The position numbers and the translations under genes were made by a program. From positions 23,847,125 through 23,911,124 of the forward strand of contig NC_061869.1 of assembly GCF_907164915.1 (NCBI RefSeq): a DNA stretch of 64,000 nt, given 5' to 3'. The number at the start of each line of letters is the position of its first letter. The first letter of the stretch is position 1. The notes beneath the pieces were generated by a model. The model searched no databases and had not been told where the DNA came from. It saw nothing but the letters and a program-made list of their open reading frames with translations. Positions 1 through 13,427 of the stretch are shown one piece after another. This DNA is from Impatiens glandulifera. Its lineage: Eukaryota > Streptophyta > Magnoliopsida > Ericales > Balsaminaceae.

Positions 1-39
1 TAAGTCAGTCATGAGGTTATTTCGTCAAATTTCCCTATT
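1..39. repeat. possible end of a TIR element cut by the window edge
   Basis: The first bases contain a stretch (about 18-37) that closely resembles the right terminal inverted repeat of the element at 3129-3432 (shared core TCAAATTTCC preceded by TTATTTCG/TCATTTCA). This suggests a second copy of that family ends here. The other end would lie outside the window, so this is an inference from short similarity. Confidence 0.3.
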
Positions 40-666
40 AAAATCTATATTTTCACCAATACATCAGACAATGGTTTATTTTAGAAGGGAAAGTGTTCAT
101 AGTTTATGATGAGGTGTATTCAACGGGTTTAATTAAATGAGTTTCTCATTAGTTTCTTATGATGTGTAATTGAAATAAATGTTAAAGAATAATTAATAAT
201 AAATAATAAAAAGTTAAATACACAATTTTAGCATAGATAATATTATTCATTTTAATAGTTAATTGTTTTAAAATTCTATATTAAAATATATTTTCTAAAT
301 ATACACTGTATATTAGATAATAGTGAAAGAAGAATATAATTTTTTATAATAATTAATCTTTCTTAATTTATAAATTAATATATATAAATTAATAAATAGA
401 GAAAAGAATGCTAGAGAAAAAGAAATGATGTTGGATGTCATATGTTTGAAATTGTCGTAATCTGGAGCGAATTATGCATCTTGGAAGCTAAACTTATCGT
501 AATCGAGAATGATCTTCTTCTCGATCTTCTGTTTCAGGTACTTGATCTATAATGATCATCTGTCTGATGCGATTTCATGCATTGTAAGCTCTCTCATCGT
601 CCAATTTTCTAAGCAGACGTAAAACTCGTCCGTCCTCATCGTGATCAAATCTCGTTCGCATCAAAC
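40..666 (+). promoter_or_regulatory. upstream region and 5' leader of the BIG5 gene
   Basis: AT-rich DNA with no coding signal. A TATA-like TATATAAAT lies at about 381-389, roughly 280 bases before the start codon. From about 430 the composition becomes mixed and pyrimidine-rich, as expected for a 5' untranslated leader. The ATG at 667 has a favourable plant context (AACATGGC). The transcription start is not defined by the sequence. Confidence 0.4.
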
Positions 667-2841
667 ATGGCTGGCGGAGCCGCCGGTGGATTTGTTACAC
701 GAGCATTTGAATCGATGCTCAAAGAGTGTGCCAACAAAAAGTATGGCGCTCTCCAAACAGCTATCCGGACTTATACAGGTCTATATCTATCAATCTATCT
801 CTTCTCGACTTACTTTGTTTAGAGAAATAATTGATGGAAGGATTGGAAAAGAAACAAATCATCTTTCTGATTCAATTATTCGAAACAGATGAATCATGAA
901 ACTTTCTCATATGTTGCACATTCTTCAGGCAAAATGTTCATTTGGCATGCAATAATTCTTATGGTTTCTTTTCCTTTGTTCAGACATCACAAATGAACAA
1001 AATCTGCAATCAGTGGCTATTGATACAGATAAAACCTCCACCTTACCTGGAGAACAGAGGTATGTATCTTAGTAAATTCCATTGTTTTCAAGTCTTTATT
1101 CTGTTCTGCTGCATTGAAATGCATTTGCTGAAACATCAATTTAGTGGCATTTGTTTGTTTTTGGATGTTGTTATTCTATTATCATGACAAGTATTATGTA
1201 TGACCCGGTTGAATGGATGATGTTTCCTTTCTATATAAGCCAGTTACTCATTTCATCATTTGACGTACATCTATTATACTCTAATTCCGTCTGTTTGTTA
1301 TTCTATTATCACCACGAGTATTATGTATGACCCGGTTGAATGGATGATGTTTCCTTTCTATATAAGCCAGTTACTCATTTCATCATTCGACATACATCTA
1401 TTATACTCTAATTCCGTCTGTTTGTTTTTCTATTATCACGACGAGTATTATGTATGACCTGGTTGAATGGTTGATGTTTCCTTTCTATATAAGCCAGTTA
1501 CTCATTTCATCATTCGACATACATCTATTATACTCTAATTCCGTCTGTTTGTTATTCTATTCTCACGACGAATATTATGTATGACCTGGTTGAATGGATG
1601 ATGTTTCCTTTCTATATAAGCCAGTTACTCATTTCAGCATTCGACATACATCTATTATACTCTAATTCCGTCTGTTTGTTATTCTATTATCACGACGAGT
1701 ATTATGTATGACCCGGTTGAATGGATGATGTTTCCTTTCTATATAAGCCAGTTACTCATTTCAGCATTCGACATACATCTATTATACTCTAATTCCGTCT
1801 GTTTGTTATTCTATTATCACGACGAGTATTATGTATGACCCGGTTGAATGGATGATGTTTCCTCTCTATATAAGCCAGTTACTCATTTCAGCATTCGACA
1901 TACATCTATTATACTCTAATTCCGTCTGTTTGTTATTCTCTTCATAGTTCGCAAGAGGGATCTCATTCGGCTGATGAGACAGAGCATGCAAAGAAGGCGT
2001 CTAACATAACATCAATCTTAGCTAATGCTGGGAATACATTGGAAGGACCTGCAGCAGAGCTTGTTTTGAATCCTCTCAGATTAGCATTTGAGACTAAAAA
2101 TGTTAAAGTTTTAGAATTTGCTTTGGATTGTCTTCATGTATGTGTTTGTTTTCATTTAAGATAAGTTTGTAGTTGTGATTCTTATTAGTGTCTACTTGGG
2201 TTCTGCAATTATCTCAAGCAAAATACTAATCTGTATTATTAATATCTTGTGATTGCAGAAACTTATTGCATATGATCATTTAGAAGGTGATCCTGGATTA
2301 GATGGAGGTAAAAATGCACCAATGCTTACAGATATTCTAAACATGGTCTGTAGTTGTGTGGATAATTCATCATCAGACAGGTATTTTTGTTTACTCTGAT
2401 TTCAGTTTCTATGAGAATGTTAACTAATTATTTATGGCATATTGATAAACAGTACTATTATACAAGTATTGAAGGTACTTTTGACATCTGTAGCATCATC
2501 AAAGTTTAGAGGTAAGTCAAAATTAGTTTCAACTTATTGTGCTTGCATCATTGAGCTGAATTTGTGAAATATATTTCTTATGTTTAAAATGAAATATATT
2601 ATATATACCCTGCTAATATGGCAATTATAATCAGATTGTGAAAAATATACCCTGCTAATATGCGAAATATAGTTTGCGTTCTCATTCGAAATATCTCGTC
2701 CTGAACGGTCATGAATCTCATTCTCAAACACAAACACCAATAAACAAACATTACAAATATATTTATTTATTTTTTATATTTTATAAAAATTTAAGTTTAT
2801 TTCTATCTAATAATATAAAAATGTTTTCAATATTACACTAA

Positions 2842-2878
<37 letters not shown>

Positions 2879-5800
2879 ATGATAATTTGTTTTTTTTTTA
2901 ATTTACTAAGAGCCGGAAATAGTTAAAACCACCAAATCTCTGAGGTAGAAAAGTGTTATTAAAGTGTTATTGTCAATCTTTACTAGTGTTTAATATTCAT
3001 TAGAGTGGAATAAAATAGTAAAAAATTTAATTAATAAAACAAGTATTTATAAACAATAATATAAAAAAAAATATTCTAAAAATAATTAACTATCTTAATA
3101 AAAGAAACAAAATGTCTTTTTATATTGAGAAATTTGATTAAATGACCCTAACAATGAGGAAAATGACAAACGACCAATAAAATTTGCGGAAATGATCGAT
3201 TTCTCTGTGTTATGACGAAAATACACCGTCGCGTCATTCATCGCTGTGTGACGCGACAAAATTCTAATTCGTCGCGATGGTGATCGCGTCTCGCGACGAC
3301 ATACTCGTCACGCAACGAAACACTCGACGAATTGGGTTCTGTCACGTGACGCGACGAAGTATTTTCGTCCGAAAATTGAGAAAGGATTGCTCATTTTCCT
3401 TGAGACCATTTAAAGTCATTTCATCAAATTTCCATATTATATACTTTTATATATCATATTATAAAATTTTAATTATCATTTAATATAATTAAGAATTATA
3501 CATAAAAAAAATAATTAATAAATAATACAAGTATTCTTTGCCGGTTGTCATCTTCACTTTTCCGATCACCGACGTATTCTTTTCCGGTAGTCATCTTCAT
3601 GCAAACATCTTCTGTCTGTCTGTCTTCTAGTTCCTCAACATTGGGTTCCTTTCCCACGAGAATCTAGCCTCCAGAGACCATCTTTCTCTCTCTTTCGCGC
3701 GCGCGCACAAAAGCTTCCTATCAAAGCAGACTAACAGTTCTCGTTTTTATCACAAATCGAAAATTCCCATTCTCAAATCGCAGAGACGCACTTTGTAAGA
3801 ATCGAAGATCGTCTGCCTGCTGTGGCTATTACTGATTGGAAATCGATGCTATGTTAGACTGCCTTTCTCAAATTTTGTTCTCAGTTGGTGCTTCTACCCT
3901 AATCAGTCAAAGCTCTACAATGGGAGTAAATCATAACTCTTCTTCTTTAGCCATGTTTGGTTCCACAAACATAGACCTTATTCTGATCAAGAAGGCAAGG
4001 GTCTGTTTGGAGAAAGCTCCCAAGGTACGCATTTCAGTTTATTAAATAAAAGTCTGGTAATTTAGTAGACCCGGGGTCCTCCGATCATATGACGGGTAAA
4101 GACATTTCCGGTATTAGAATTCCTAACTGTTGCTCGATTGAAATACTAGGTTTATCATCCACCCAAGTTATATTTCAAGACAATGTTTTAGGTTCCACAA
4201 ATTGATTTTAATCTTTTTGTTAATACTGATTTGAACTGTTATGCTAAATTTTCCAATCTTTATGATTTCAAAATATGAGTTCTATGATTGACAGTGTCGA
4301 GTCGTACTGTTGCATTATGAATAGGGTCATCCTGTATCTTTCCAAACTTTTTCTTGAGTTGTTTATGATTTAAATATTCTCTAGTTCCGTTTCCATGTTT
4401 ATCATATAAAGCTTCAAAATCGTTTGTGTTATTTCATAGTGATGTTTGGGTCCTGAGTCCCTCGAGACTAAAGACACTTAATGACCAACATTGGTTCATT
4501 TTTTTCCGATGACCATATCTGTCTAACTTGGTTGTTTCATATTAAGAAAAATCTGTTGTTAATGAGATTTTTTCAACATATACTACATCATATGATTCAA
4601 ACCCATATTTTAATAATCAATTCTAGCCATAAAAATCGATACTACACACCTAACTTTCATTTCTTCTCTTGTATCACACACATTAAGATGTTTATTTTAT
4701 AAGAGTTCTTTGTCCAAACTATAAATGTATGTATCTCATCAAAGATATCACTCATCTTAATTCATGTGTCGACACACCTCAACAAAACAGAGTTGCCGAA
4801 TGTTAGAACCAACATCTCCTTGAAATTACACGATCTCTCCTATTCTCCTCAAATGTTCCAAAATTATTTTGGGAAGACGTCGTGTTTACCGCCACCTACC
4901 TCGCATTCCATAGAGATCACATTCCATACAGAGTCTTTCGATTCCAAAGCCCTATTTGTTCATTCCCTCATACAAAGACTGTCTGTTGCCCTACTTTTCA
5001 AAGTCTATGGTGCTTTGTTCACATTCATTCTCACAATGGAAGCAAGCTTAATTATTGAAATGCATCTTCATTATTCATCAGATATTCACCATTTCAAAAG
5101 GGGCATAACATACACCATGATAGACTTTTACTTTTTTCGAAAATCAACCATACTATCCATCTTCTTATTTTCACGGGGAGAATTTGAAAGAATACCAGTT
5201 ATTCACAATATTGATGTGTTGAAGTTTGCTTGGAATTAATGTTATTTCCCTTTATTTTTAGCATTTCATAGTTTATGATGTAGTGGATGGTTTTAGGAGA
5301 GTTTATAGTAGATCATATCCATGTATTTCCCTATTTTTTTAGCTACACTATCTAGTCCTTTAGTTATATTTAAATGATTTCAGTTTAATGAAAAACAATT
5401 ATGTTTTCCCTTCCATCTCTTTTTCTACTTTAAGAAAGCATTCTTAGTTTAAAATAACCAACAAATTGGTATCAGAGCTATCTTCTTGAGGAACCTGTGA
5501 GTGAGAGAAACCCACCACGGTATCTATCTTTTCCCATTGATTCAGATATACCCTTTACATCATTAGCACAACTGGTGTTCAATGGTAACAATTACCATGT
5601 CTGGACTGCTCGAATGGAGGCTCATCTGGAGGTAAATGATCTCTGGGAAGCTGTTGAGAAGAAGTATGTAGTGGCGGAATTACAAGCTAACCCAACATTG
5701 ACAGAGATAAAGAATCACAATGAGACGAAGACAAAGAAGTCGAAGACAAATGCTGGAATTTTCATCAGGATAATGACCATAAAGTCAGCATTTAAGGTCT

Positions 5801-8800
5801 GGAATTTTCTCTAAAGAGAGTATGAAGGAAATGAAAAGATTAAGGGGATGCAGGTCCTCAATTTAATTAGGGAATTCGAGATGGTGAAGATGAAGGATTC
5901 AGAGACAATAAAGGAGTACTCTAACAAATTATTCACAATTGTCAACAAGGTAAGATTGCTTGGCACTGAAATTCCTGATTCTACATTGGTTCAAAAGGTG
6001 CTGGTAACTGCTCCTGAAAGGTTTGAGGCTACCATTACCTAATTAGAGAACAGTAAGGACCTGTCAAAAGTCAATTTTGCGGAAATCTTGAGTGCCTTAC
6101 CGACACAAGAACAAAGAAGATTGATGAGGAATGAGGGGTTTGAAGAAGGAGCATGGGAAAAAGTGCAATCAAGTCAAAGTGAAAAGGGAAGAAGAACTGG
6201 AAATACAAGAAGGAAAGTGCAAGTTTAAATTCTCCAAGCACAAGTAGAGGTTCTAAAGCATATTTTCCTCCTTGTAAGTACTTTGAGAAGAAAAGTTCAT
6301 TCACCTTTTAGATGCTGGAGAAGGCCAAATGTGCAGTGTGAGAAGTGTCATATGATGGGGCATCACTAAAAGATTTGCAAAAGTAATCTGATGTGACTAA
6401 GTGAACCTTCAGCAAAAAAATGTGGCTCAAGTTGTAGATCAGGAGGAGCAGCTCTTTGTGGCAACTTGTTTGGCAACAAATAGTTCAAGTAATAACTGAC
6501 TTGTGGACACTGGCTGCACCAACCACATGACATTTGATCGAGACCTATTCAAGGAACTTGACACATTATTCAACTCTAAAGTCAAAATTGGCAATGGAGA
6601 GTACATTGCAGTCAAGGGAAAATGAACTGTAGCGGTAGGCAGTTCCTCAGATACTAAGTTGATTAAAGATGTGTTATTTGTGCCCGACATCAATCAAAAT
6701 TTATCAAGTGTTGGTCAACTACTCAAAAGAGGTTTACAGATGTTCTTTGAGGGAAAATAGTGCATAATCAAATATGCAGATGGGATGGATGTGTTCAAAG
6801 TCAGTAAGAATGGAAAACGTTTTGAGCTAGATCCACTAAAGGAGGAGCAAACAGTCTATTCAGCTACAATGTCTCTAGCTGAGATTTGACAAAAAAGGCT
6901 GGGCGATTTTATCATAATGTCGTGCTGAATTTGCAAAAGAAAGAGTTTGTAAACAAAATGATCATTGATAAACGAAATGAACCAACCTTTAAACATCACT
7001 AAGTAACAAACATTGTTTCATAGTGATTAGGGTCTTTCTCGAGGGACCTAAACATCACTATGAAACAATACAAATGGTTTTGAAGCTTTGTATGTTAAAC
7101 GAGAAAATGTACACGAGAATGTTTAGCGTACTAACAAACTTCACTTTGAAACAAATCAACTTTTGTATTCATAAACAATTCGGGAAATAATTTGGAAAGA
7201 TAAACAAAATTAGGACGATCTTAATCAATAACGCCATACCATGATTCAACATTTTTATTTGAAACAGAATGAAAAATGAAAAGCTGTAGATGGATAATTT
7301 GATGGAATTGACGTCTCACCGCGTATTATGTAAAGAGACCTGGTACAACTCAACATTGTCAATCATTGTAAAAAATTGTTCCAAGTACTCAAAGATTGCT
7401 CCAAGAATCTAATCCTCATTTGTAGTTTTTCTTCCAAGAGCTCTGATACCAGTTGTTGAGGAAATAAGTCACGGAATTTCAATTTCAATCCCAAGCCAAA
7501 ATCCTTTAAATGAATTTAGATGTAGCAATATATTAAAGTGCAAAAGTACCTGAGACCAAAGGATCTAGAACTTCGAGTAGAAATGAAACTTGGAAACCAA
7601 ATAATTATAGTGGCTTGACAAATTGCCAACGTCCAATTGCCAAGGCTGGACTTTGGCTTTTTCCACTAGAAACAATTGTTGTTACAAGCATAACAATGCA
7701 CAATCTCACAATGGAAAACTCTCAGGTAGACTTGTGTTTATCTCTCACTATTTTCTCTGAATTGAGTGCACAATCTTACAATGGGAAACTCTCAGGTAGA
7801 CTTGTGTTAATCTCCCACTATTTTCACTCAATTCGGTGTGTAAACTAGGTGATTGCAATGTGCAGCCTAATAAGCTCTTTGTACTTTATTTATAGAGCCT
7901 ATTTACAAATCTAGTAAGATTTGGCTAAGTATTGAGAGATATATGAGTTTTCTCCTACCGAGTGTCAAAATACTACCTGATTAGGAATAACAAACTTCTA
8001 ATGAAACTAAGACTAGTTAGACTTGTTTTCCTCAAATGAAATTTTGTAGTATTGAACTCCAATGTATGATCCTAACATATTTAGTATAGAAATGCTAAAG
8101 AGTCAACTACATATTTAAGGAAAGAATCCGATATTATTTTCGAAATTAATTGAAGACATTGGGAAAATTAATCAAATGACATAAATCAAGCATAATGAAA
8201 TCAAGGAGACTATGACTGATATTATTTTCTTTTATAAACAATAGAACAATCAATAGTACAAATATAATCTGCATAAATAGAAAGTAACCCAACGATTTAG
8301 GCCCGCCATATTTGCCGTATCGATCCAAATCTCTCAACAACTACCGAGACTCAGTGGGTGATGTCTCAGTCTCTCTATAGTTGTTAGGAGGTTTGAATCG
8401 AGGTAGCAGATATGGCAGGCCTGAAACATTGAGTTACTATTCCTATTATCTTTTAGTAGACTATTTGGCTGTAAATGAATCATTGTACTTTCAGTGATTG
8501 TATTCGACCGATGCGTATCATTTATATCGCCATTATTATGACGCTATTTGAGATTCATTTTGGAAAGCCCATGAAATCGGTTGGGAGCTCATCACCCTTC
8601 TTGAAGATCTTCGTGCACGTTAATCTCTTAGTATATGTGGCCTAGGGTCTTTGTTTTTCTCCTTTGACTGTCTTTCATAAATTTTAATTTTTCTGATGCT
8701 TTTTTTCGTTATACTTAAACGACTCTCATTTTATAATATTTCATGGACCATTTAAAAAAAATGAGCTACATACAAGAAAATTCAGATAATTTAGCCTTCC

Positions 8801-11800
8801 ATTGGTTTTATATCGATTGCAGTTCATGGAGAGTCATTGTTGGGAGTGATCAGAGTATGTTATAATATTGCTCTTAACAGGTAATGATTAAATTTTCTAA
8901 CATTTTGCTTCTTAATTTATACTTGTGCTAATGACTCTGGTTTGAGTTTTCAGTAAGAGCCTTGTGAACCAAGCAACCTCAAAGGCAATGTTGACCCAGA
9001 TGATCAGCATCGTGTTCAGGCGAATGGAATCTGATTTGGTAAGGAATTGAAAACCTCATTTGGCTTAGTAATACAGGAAACAGAAGATGACAAAATATTA
9101 TCTTCTTGGACTTTCTAAATATTTACTAAATTCTTTGTGGACTTCAGGTTTCTACTACAGACAGTTCTGTTTCACATAATATACCTGTTACACAGAGTAG
9201 TTCAAACTCCACGACTGATGAGACTGCATCGATTCACCAAAATGACAAAGTAACGCCGGAGAATGAAAGTTCATTGGATCAACGCAAAGAAACTTCTCTT
9301 GCATCTATTGAAGAACTTCAGAATCTTGCAGTTGGAGCTGATATGAAGGTACTTAATATTTAGTCGGCATTCTTGTAGTACTTGTGCTTGCCTGGAAAGA
9401 AAGAAATTTGTGTTCACTAAAGTTTCCCATACCTTATTCTTACAATTTCTGTTAATTTATATGATGTTTTGTGTTTCAGGGATTAGAAGCTGCTTTAGAC
9501 AAAGTTGTGCATCTTGAAGATGGTGAAAAAGTAACTAGGTACATTAGTACATATGCGGTGCCATAATTTCATCCACTCTGTCCTTTCTGGTTTGACTTGT
9601 TATTGTACTTTCCTGGGGTTGTGTCAGAGGGATTGACCTTGAGAGTATGAACATTGGCCATCGTGATGCTTTACTTCTATTCCGGACACTTTGCAAGGTT
9701 TTATTTTCATAACATCTTATTTTTGTTCCATCCTAATTTTCTAATATGCACTCTAACTATATTTTCCATGACTGGAATTTGTCAGATGGGTATGAAGGAA
9801 GACAAGGATGAAATTACCATGAAGACTCGCATCTTATCTCTTGAGCTTCTGCAGGTTACTTCCTTCATTTTATCTGCACATATATCAACTGGTTCTTTTA
9901 TTATTTTCATTTTTGTTTGACGAGATAATTATTTTTCTTCTTTTATTCACATATATTATGCCTACAATCTTTGATCAGACTGGTATCTGCTATAGTTAGA
10001 GATAATGTGATCTAGTCTCCATTCATTGTAAACCAGTTCAACATAATCAATTATTTTTGCTCAGACTTTCTTATTAAACAAATTAAGTTAATGTGCTTTT
10101 GTTGGTGGAGATATTGAGGTAGGATTATGTACTTCAATCTCCATCAAGCTTGATTAAAGAAATCACAGTTGTAACTTATTAGTGCAATAACACCTGGATC
10201 AACTGCTAACCTCCCTATCATTCAGCTGACGTGATGTTTTCAACATGCTCTATAAATCTAATAGAAACATGTAACTCGAAAAGACACTTATGAGTTATGA
10301 CCTAATATAAATGGCTAACATCTATTTATTGTTTACCTTGATGTGTCCTTCCAAGAAAGCAAAGCACTAAATAAACTTTTCTATACATTTAAACGAATGG
10401 ACAAAAATAAAATGTTTCAGTATGGAAAAAGACATGGAAGGCAATATCAATGGTTGATGAGAAATGGTAGTTTGAAGCTTAATTATTTTATATTCTGAAA
10501 TACTTTCTTTGCTTAAATAATCCTTGATACTATAAATGCTTGGAACTTTTATAAGATGCACTGAGAGTTACTATAATATTTTTTTCAGGGCTTATTAGAA
10601 GGTGTTAGCCATTCATTCACAATAAACTTTCATTTTATCGACTCGGTGAAAGCTTATCTCTCATATGCCTTGTTGAGGGCATCGGTTTCTCAATCGCCAG
10701 TCTTATTTCAGGTTGTTTTTTGACTGATTTTGGTTCTCTTTGCTAAGGTCTTATTCATTGGAAGTTGTACATAGATGTCTTTGGTAATGTTTCTCCATTT
10801 CTTTGTTCACAGTATGCAACTGGAATATTCTCTTTGTTATTGTTGAGATTTAGAGAAAGTCTTAAAGTAAGATCATACATTTCTCTATTGCTAGTTATTG
10901 CATATTGTAGGAATAACTATTTAATTTAATCTTGCTTCTGTGTATTTCTTACTCAGGGAGAAAATGGAGTTTTCTTTCCCTTGATTGTCTTGCGTCCACT
11001 GGATAGCATGGAATGTCCATTGAACCAAAAATTGGCTGTTCTTGGGTATGACGCCGTTGTCTTGTGGTCTGGATATTTGTATATCTTCTCCTGACTATGA
11101 TACTGCAGTGACACAGTTATAAATGCAGAAGCTTTAAAGTTTATTAGATATTGGAGTGTGCAAATTTTACAGGACCTTTGTTTTGTAGGGTGCTAGAGAA
11201 AATTTGCAAGGATTCTCAAATGCTAGTTGACTTGTTTGTTAACTACGACTGTGATCTTGAGGCACCTAACCTGTTTGAGCGCATGGTTGATACTCAATCT
11301 GTCTCTATTTTGTATTATTTCTAATGCTTTTATTTGCACAAGTCTCCCACTGAATTTGAATTTGTTATTTTTATGATACTTCTCCTGGCATGGGTGTTTC
11401 ATGTAGGTCACTACATTGTCAAAGCTAGCTCAAGGGACTCAAAACATGGATCCCAAATCTGTTACTGCATCCCAGATGAGCTCAATAAAAAGTTCATCAC
11501 TTCAAGTAAGTTCAACTTTAGATACCTTTTTCCAAAACAAAAAAAGTCATTTACTGCTTGCTTCTGAATTACGATATTAATAGCAGGTCAATTATGTCTC
11601 TTCATTGTAGTGCCTAGTAAATGTGCTGAAATCTTTGGTTGATTGGGAGAAGTCTCAAAGGCAATTTCGAAAACAGGCAAAAGGTCAACAGTCATATGAC
11701 GAACTTTCATCCACAGAAATCAGTGAGACAGATATCAAGGAGGATTTGCCAAACAATTTCGAAAAGGTTAAGGCTCACAAATCTACACTGCAAGCAGCAA

Positions 11801-13378
11801 TATCAGAGGTAAGCGCTTTTATTGATACTCAAAGTACTAGTCCTTGGGATTCCCTTCTAGATGTATTTATTTATTCTTATTAACAGTTGAAACTAATGAA
11901 TTGAATTTGTAAACATCATAGTTCAATAGGCATCCAGGAAAGGGTATCGAGTACCTGTTATCGAATAATTTGGTGGAAAAGACACCTGTTTCGGTCGCCC
12001 AATTTTTAAGGAATACACCTGCTTTAGACAAGGTGTGTGATTTATTTTTGGTGAATCTTGTTTGCTTCTGAAAGACAAAATTATAATCTATTTGTATTAC
12101 AGGCTGTTATTGGAGATTACTTGGGCCAACACGAGGAATTTCCCATTGCTGTCATGCATTCTTTTGTTGATTCTATGAATTTCTCTGGGATGAAGTTTGA
12201 TGTTGCTGTTCGTGAGTTTCTTAGAGGATTCAGACTTCCAGGAGAAGCTCAAAAGATAGATCGTATAATGGAGAAGTTTGCAGAGAGGTAAGTACATGCT
12301 CGCACATTAAATATTTGTAAATTCTTTCCCATGCCTAGATCATATGTCAACAATACAAAATCAAATAAGATATCTTTTTCTTTTAAAGATAAATACAAAA
12401 AAAACTTGGAATTTGAAAACCTAGGAATGTCTCATATTAAATACATATTAAGTTTAACAACTAGAATTGTTATCAAAGGATAATATGAAGTCTACACAAC
12501 TTACGGTGTAGGCTCATTTATTATTCCCTTAACAAATTGATATGAATCCCATATATCATATCTTGCATGATGGTTTAGTTTCCATTTATTGATTTAACAT
12601 TGCTAGTGAACTACTGTTAAGGACCTATAGGCTTGCATGTAATGGTATTATGTATAAAATGTTTGTCTAGTATTATTGCTTCTTTGTTTATTTAGTATTG
12701 AATGGGTTATATAACAGGTATTGTGCAAACAATCCTGGTCTTTTCAAGAAAGCAGACACTGCTTATGTACTTGCTTATGCAGTTATCATGTTGAATACTG
12801 ATGCGCACAACCCAATGGTATGGCCTAAAATGTCTAAGGCTGATTTTGTACACATGAATACAACGAATGATACTGAAGACTCTGCTCCAACGGAACTATT
12901 GGAGGAGATCTATCATTCTATTGTCAAAGAAGAAATAAAAATGAAAGATGATGTGACCATTGTTGGGAAAACCACTAGACAAAAGCCAGATGTAGAAGAG
13001 AGAGGTCAACTTATCCGTATTCTTAATTTGGCTCTTCCAAGGGGAAAATTGTCAACTGACCTTAAGTCTGAGAATGAAGCTATCACTAAACAAACACAGG
13101 CTATAATTCGAAAGCAAGGAGGAAAAAGGGGAGTATTTTATACATTAAATCAAATTGAAATTGTTAGGCCAATGGTTGAAGCTGTAGGATGGCCATTGCT
13201 TGCGACCTTTTCTGTGACTATGGGTGAAGGAGAAAACAAGCCAAAGATCATTCTCTGCATGGAAGGATTCAAAGCGGGGATACAAATCACTCATGTTCTT
13301 GGAATGGATACCATTCGCTATGCATTTTTAACATCTCTCATTAGGTAAAGATCTTACAATATTCTTTTTCTCTAGCTG

Positions 13379-13427
<49 letters not shown>

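Larger units (their letters stand above)
2512..8822 (+). other. BIG5 intron 5, expanded to 6.3 kb by nested repeats
   Basis: The donor GTAAGT follows exon 5, and the acceptor TTGCAG precedes exon 6. Between them lie a TA microsatellite, a TIR element, an exon-like block, two copia remnants, a lone minus-strand LTR and a foldback, listed separately. The stretch 2530-2700 also has a short direct repeat (ATACCCTGCTAATATG twice, about 60 bases apart). The last ~370 bases (8450-8822) show nothing recognisable. Confidence 0.9.

Noticed and set aside
1260..1457. Open reading frame within the 127-bp array
   Set aside because: The period is not a multiple of three and the frame arises from the repeat. 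It is intronic.
1169..1939. CRISPR-like array
   Set aside because: The repeats are contiguous with no unique spacers, and the genome is eukaryotic. The same applies to the 22-nt arrays.
3229..3370. CpG island promoter
   Set aside because: The CpG-rich stretch lies between matching inverted termini, so it is better explained as the interior of a TIR element.
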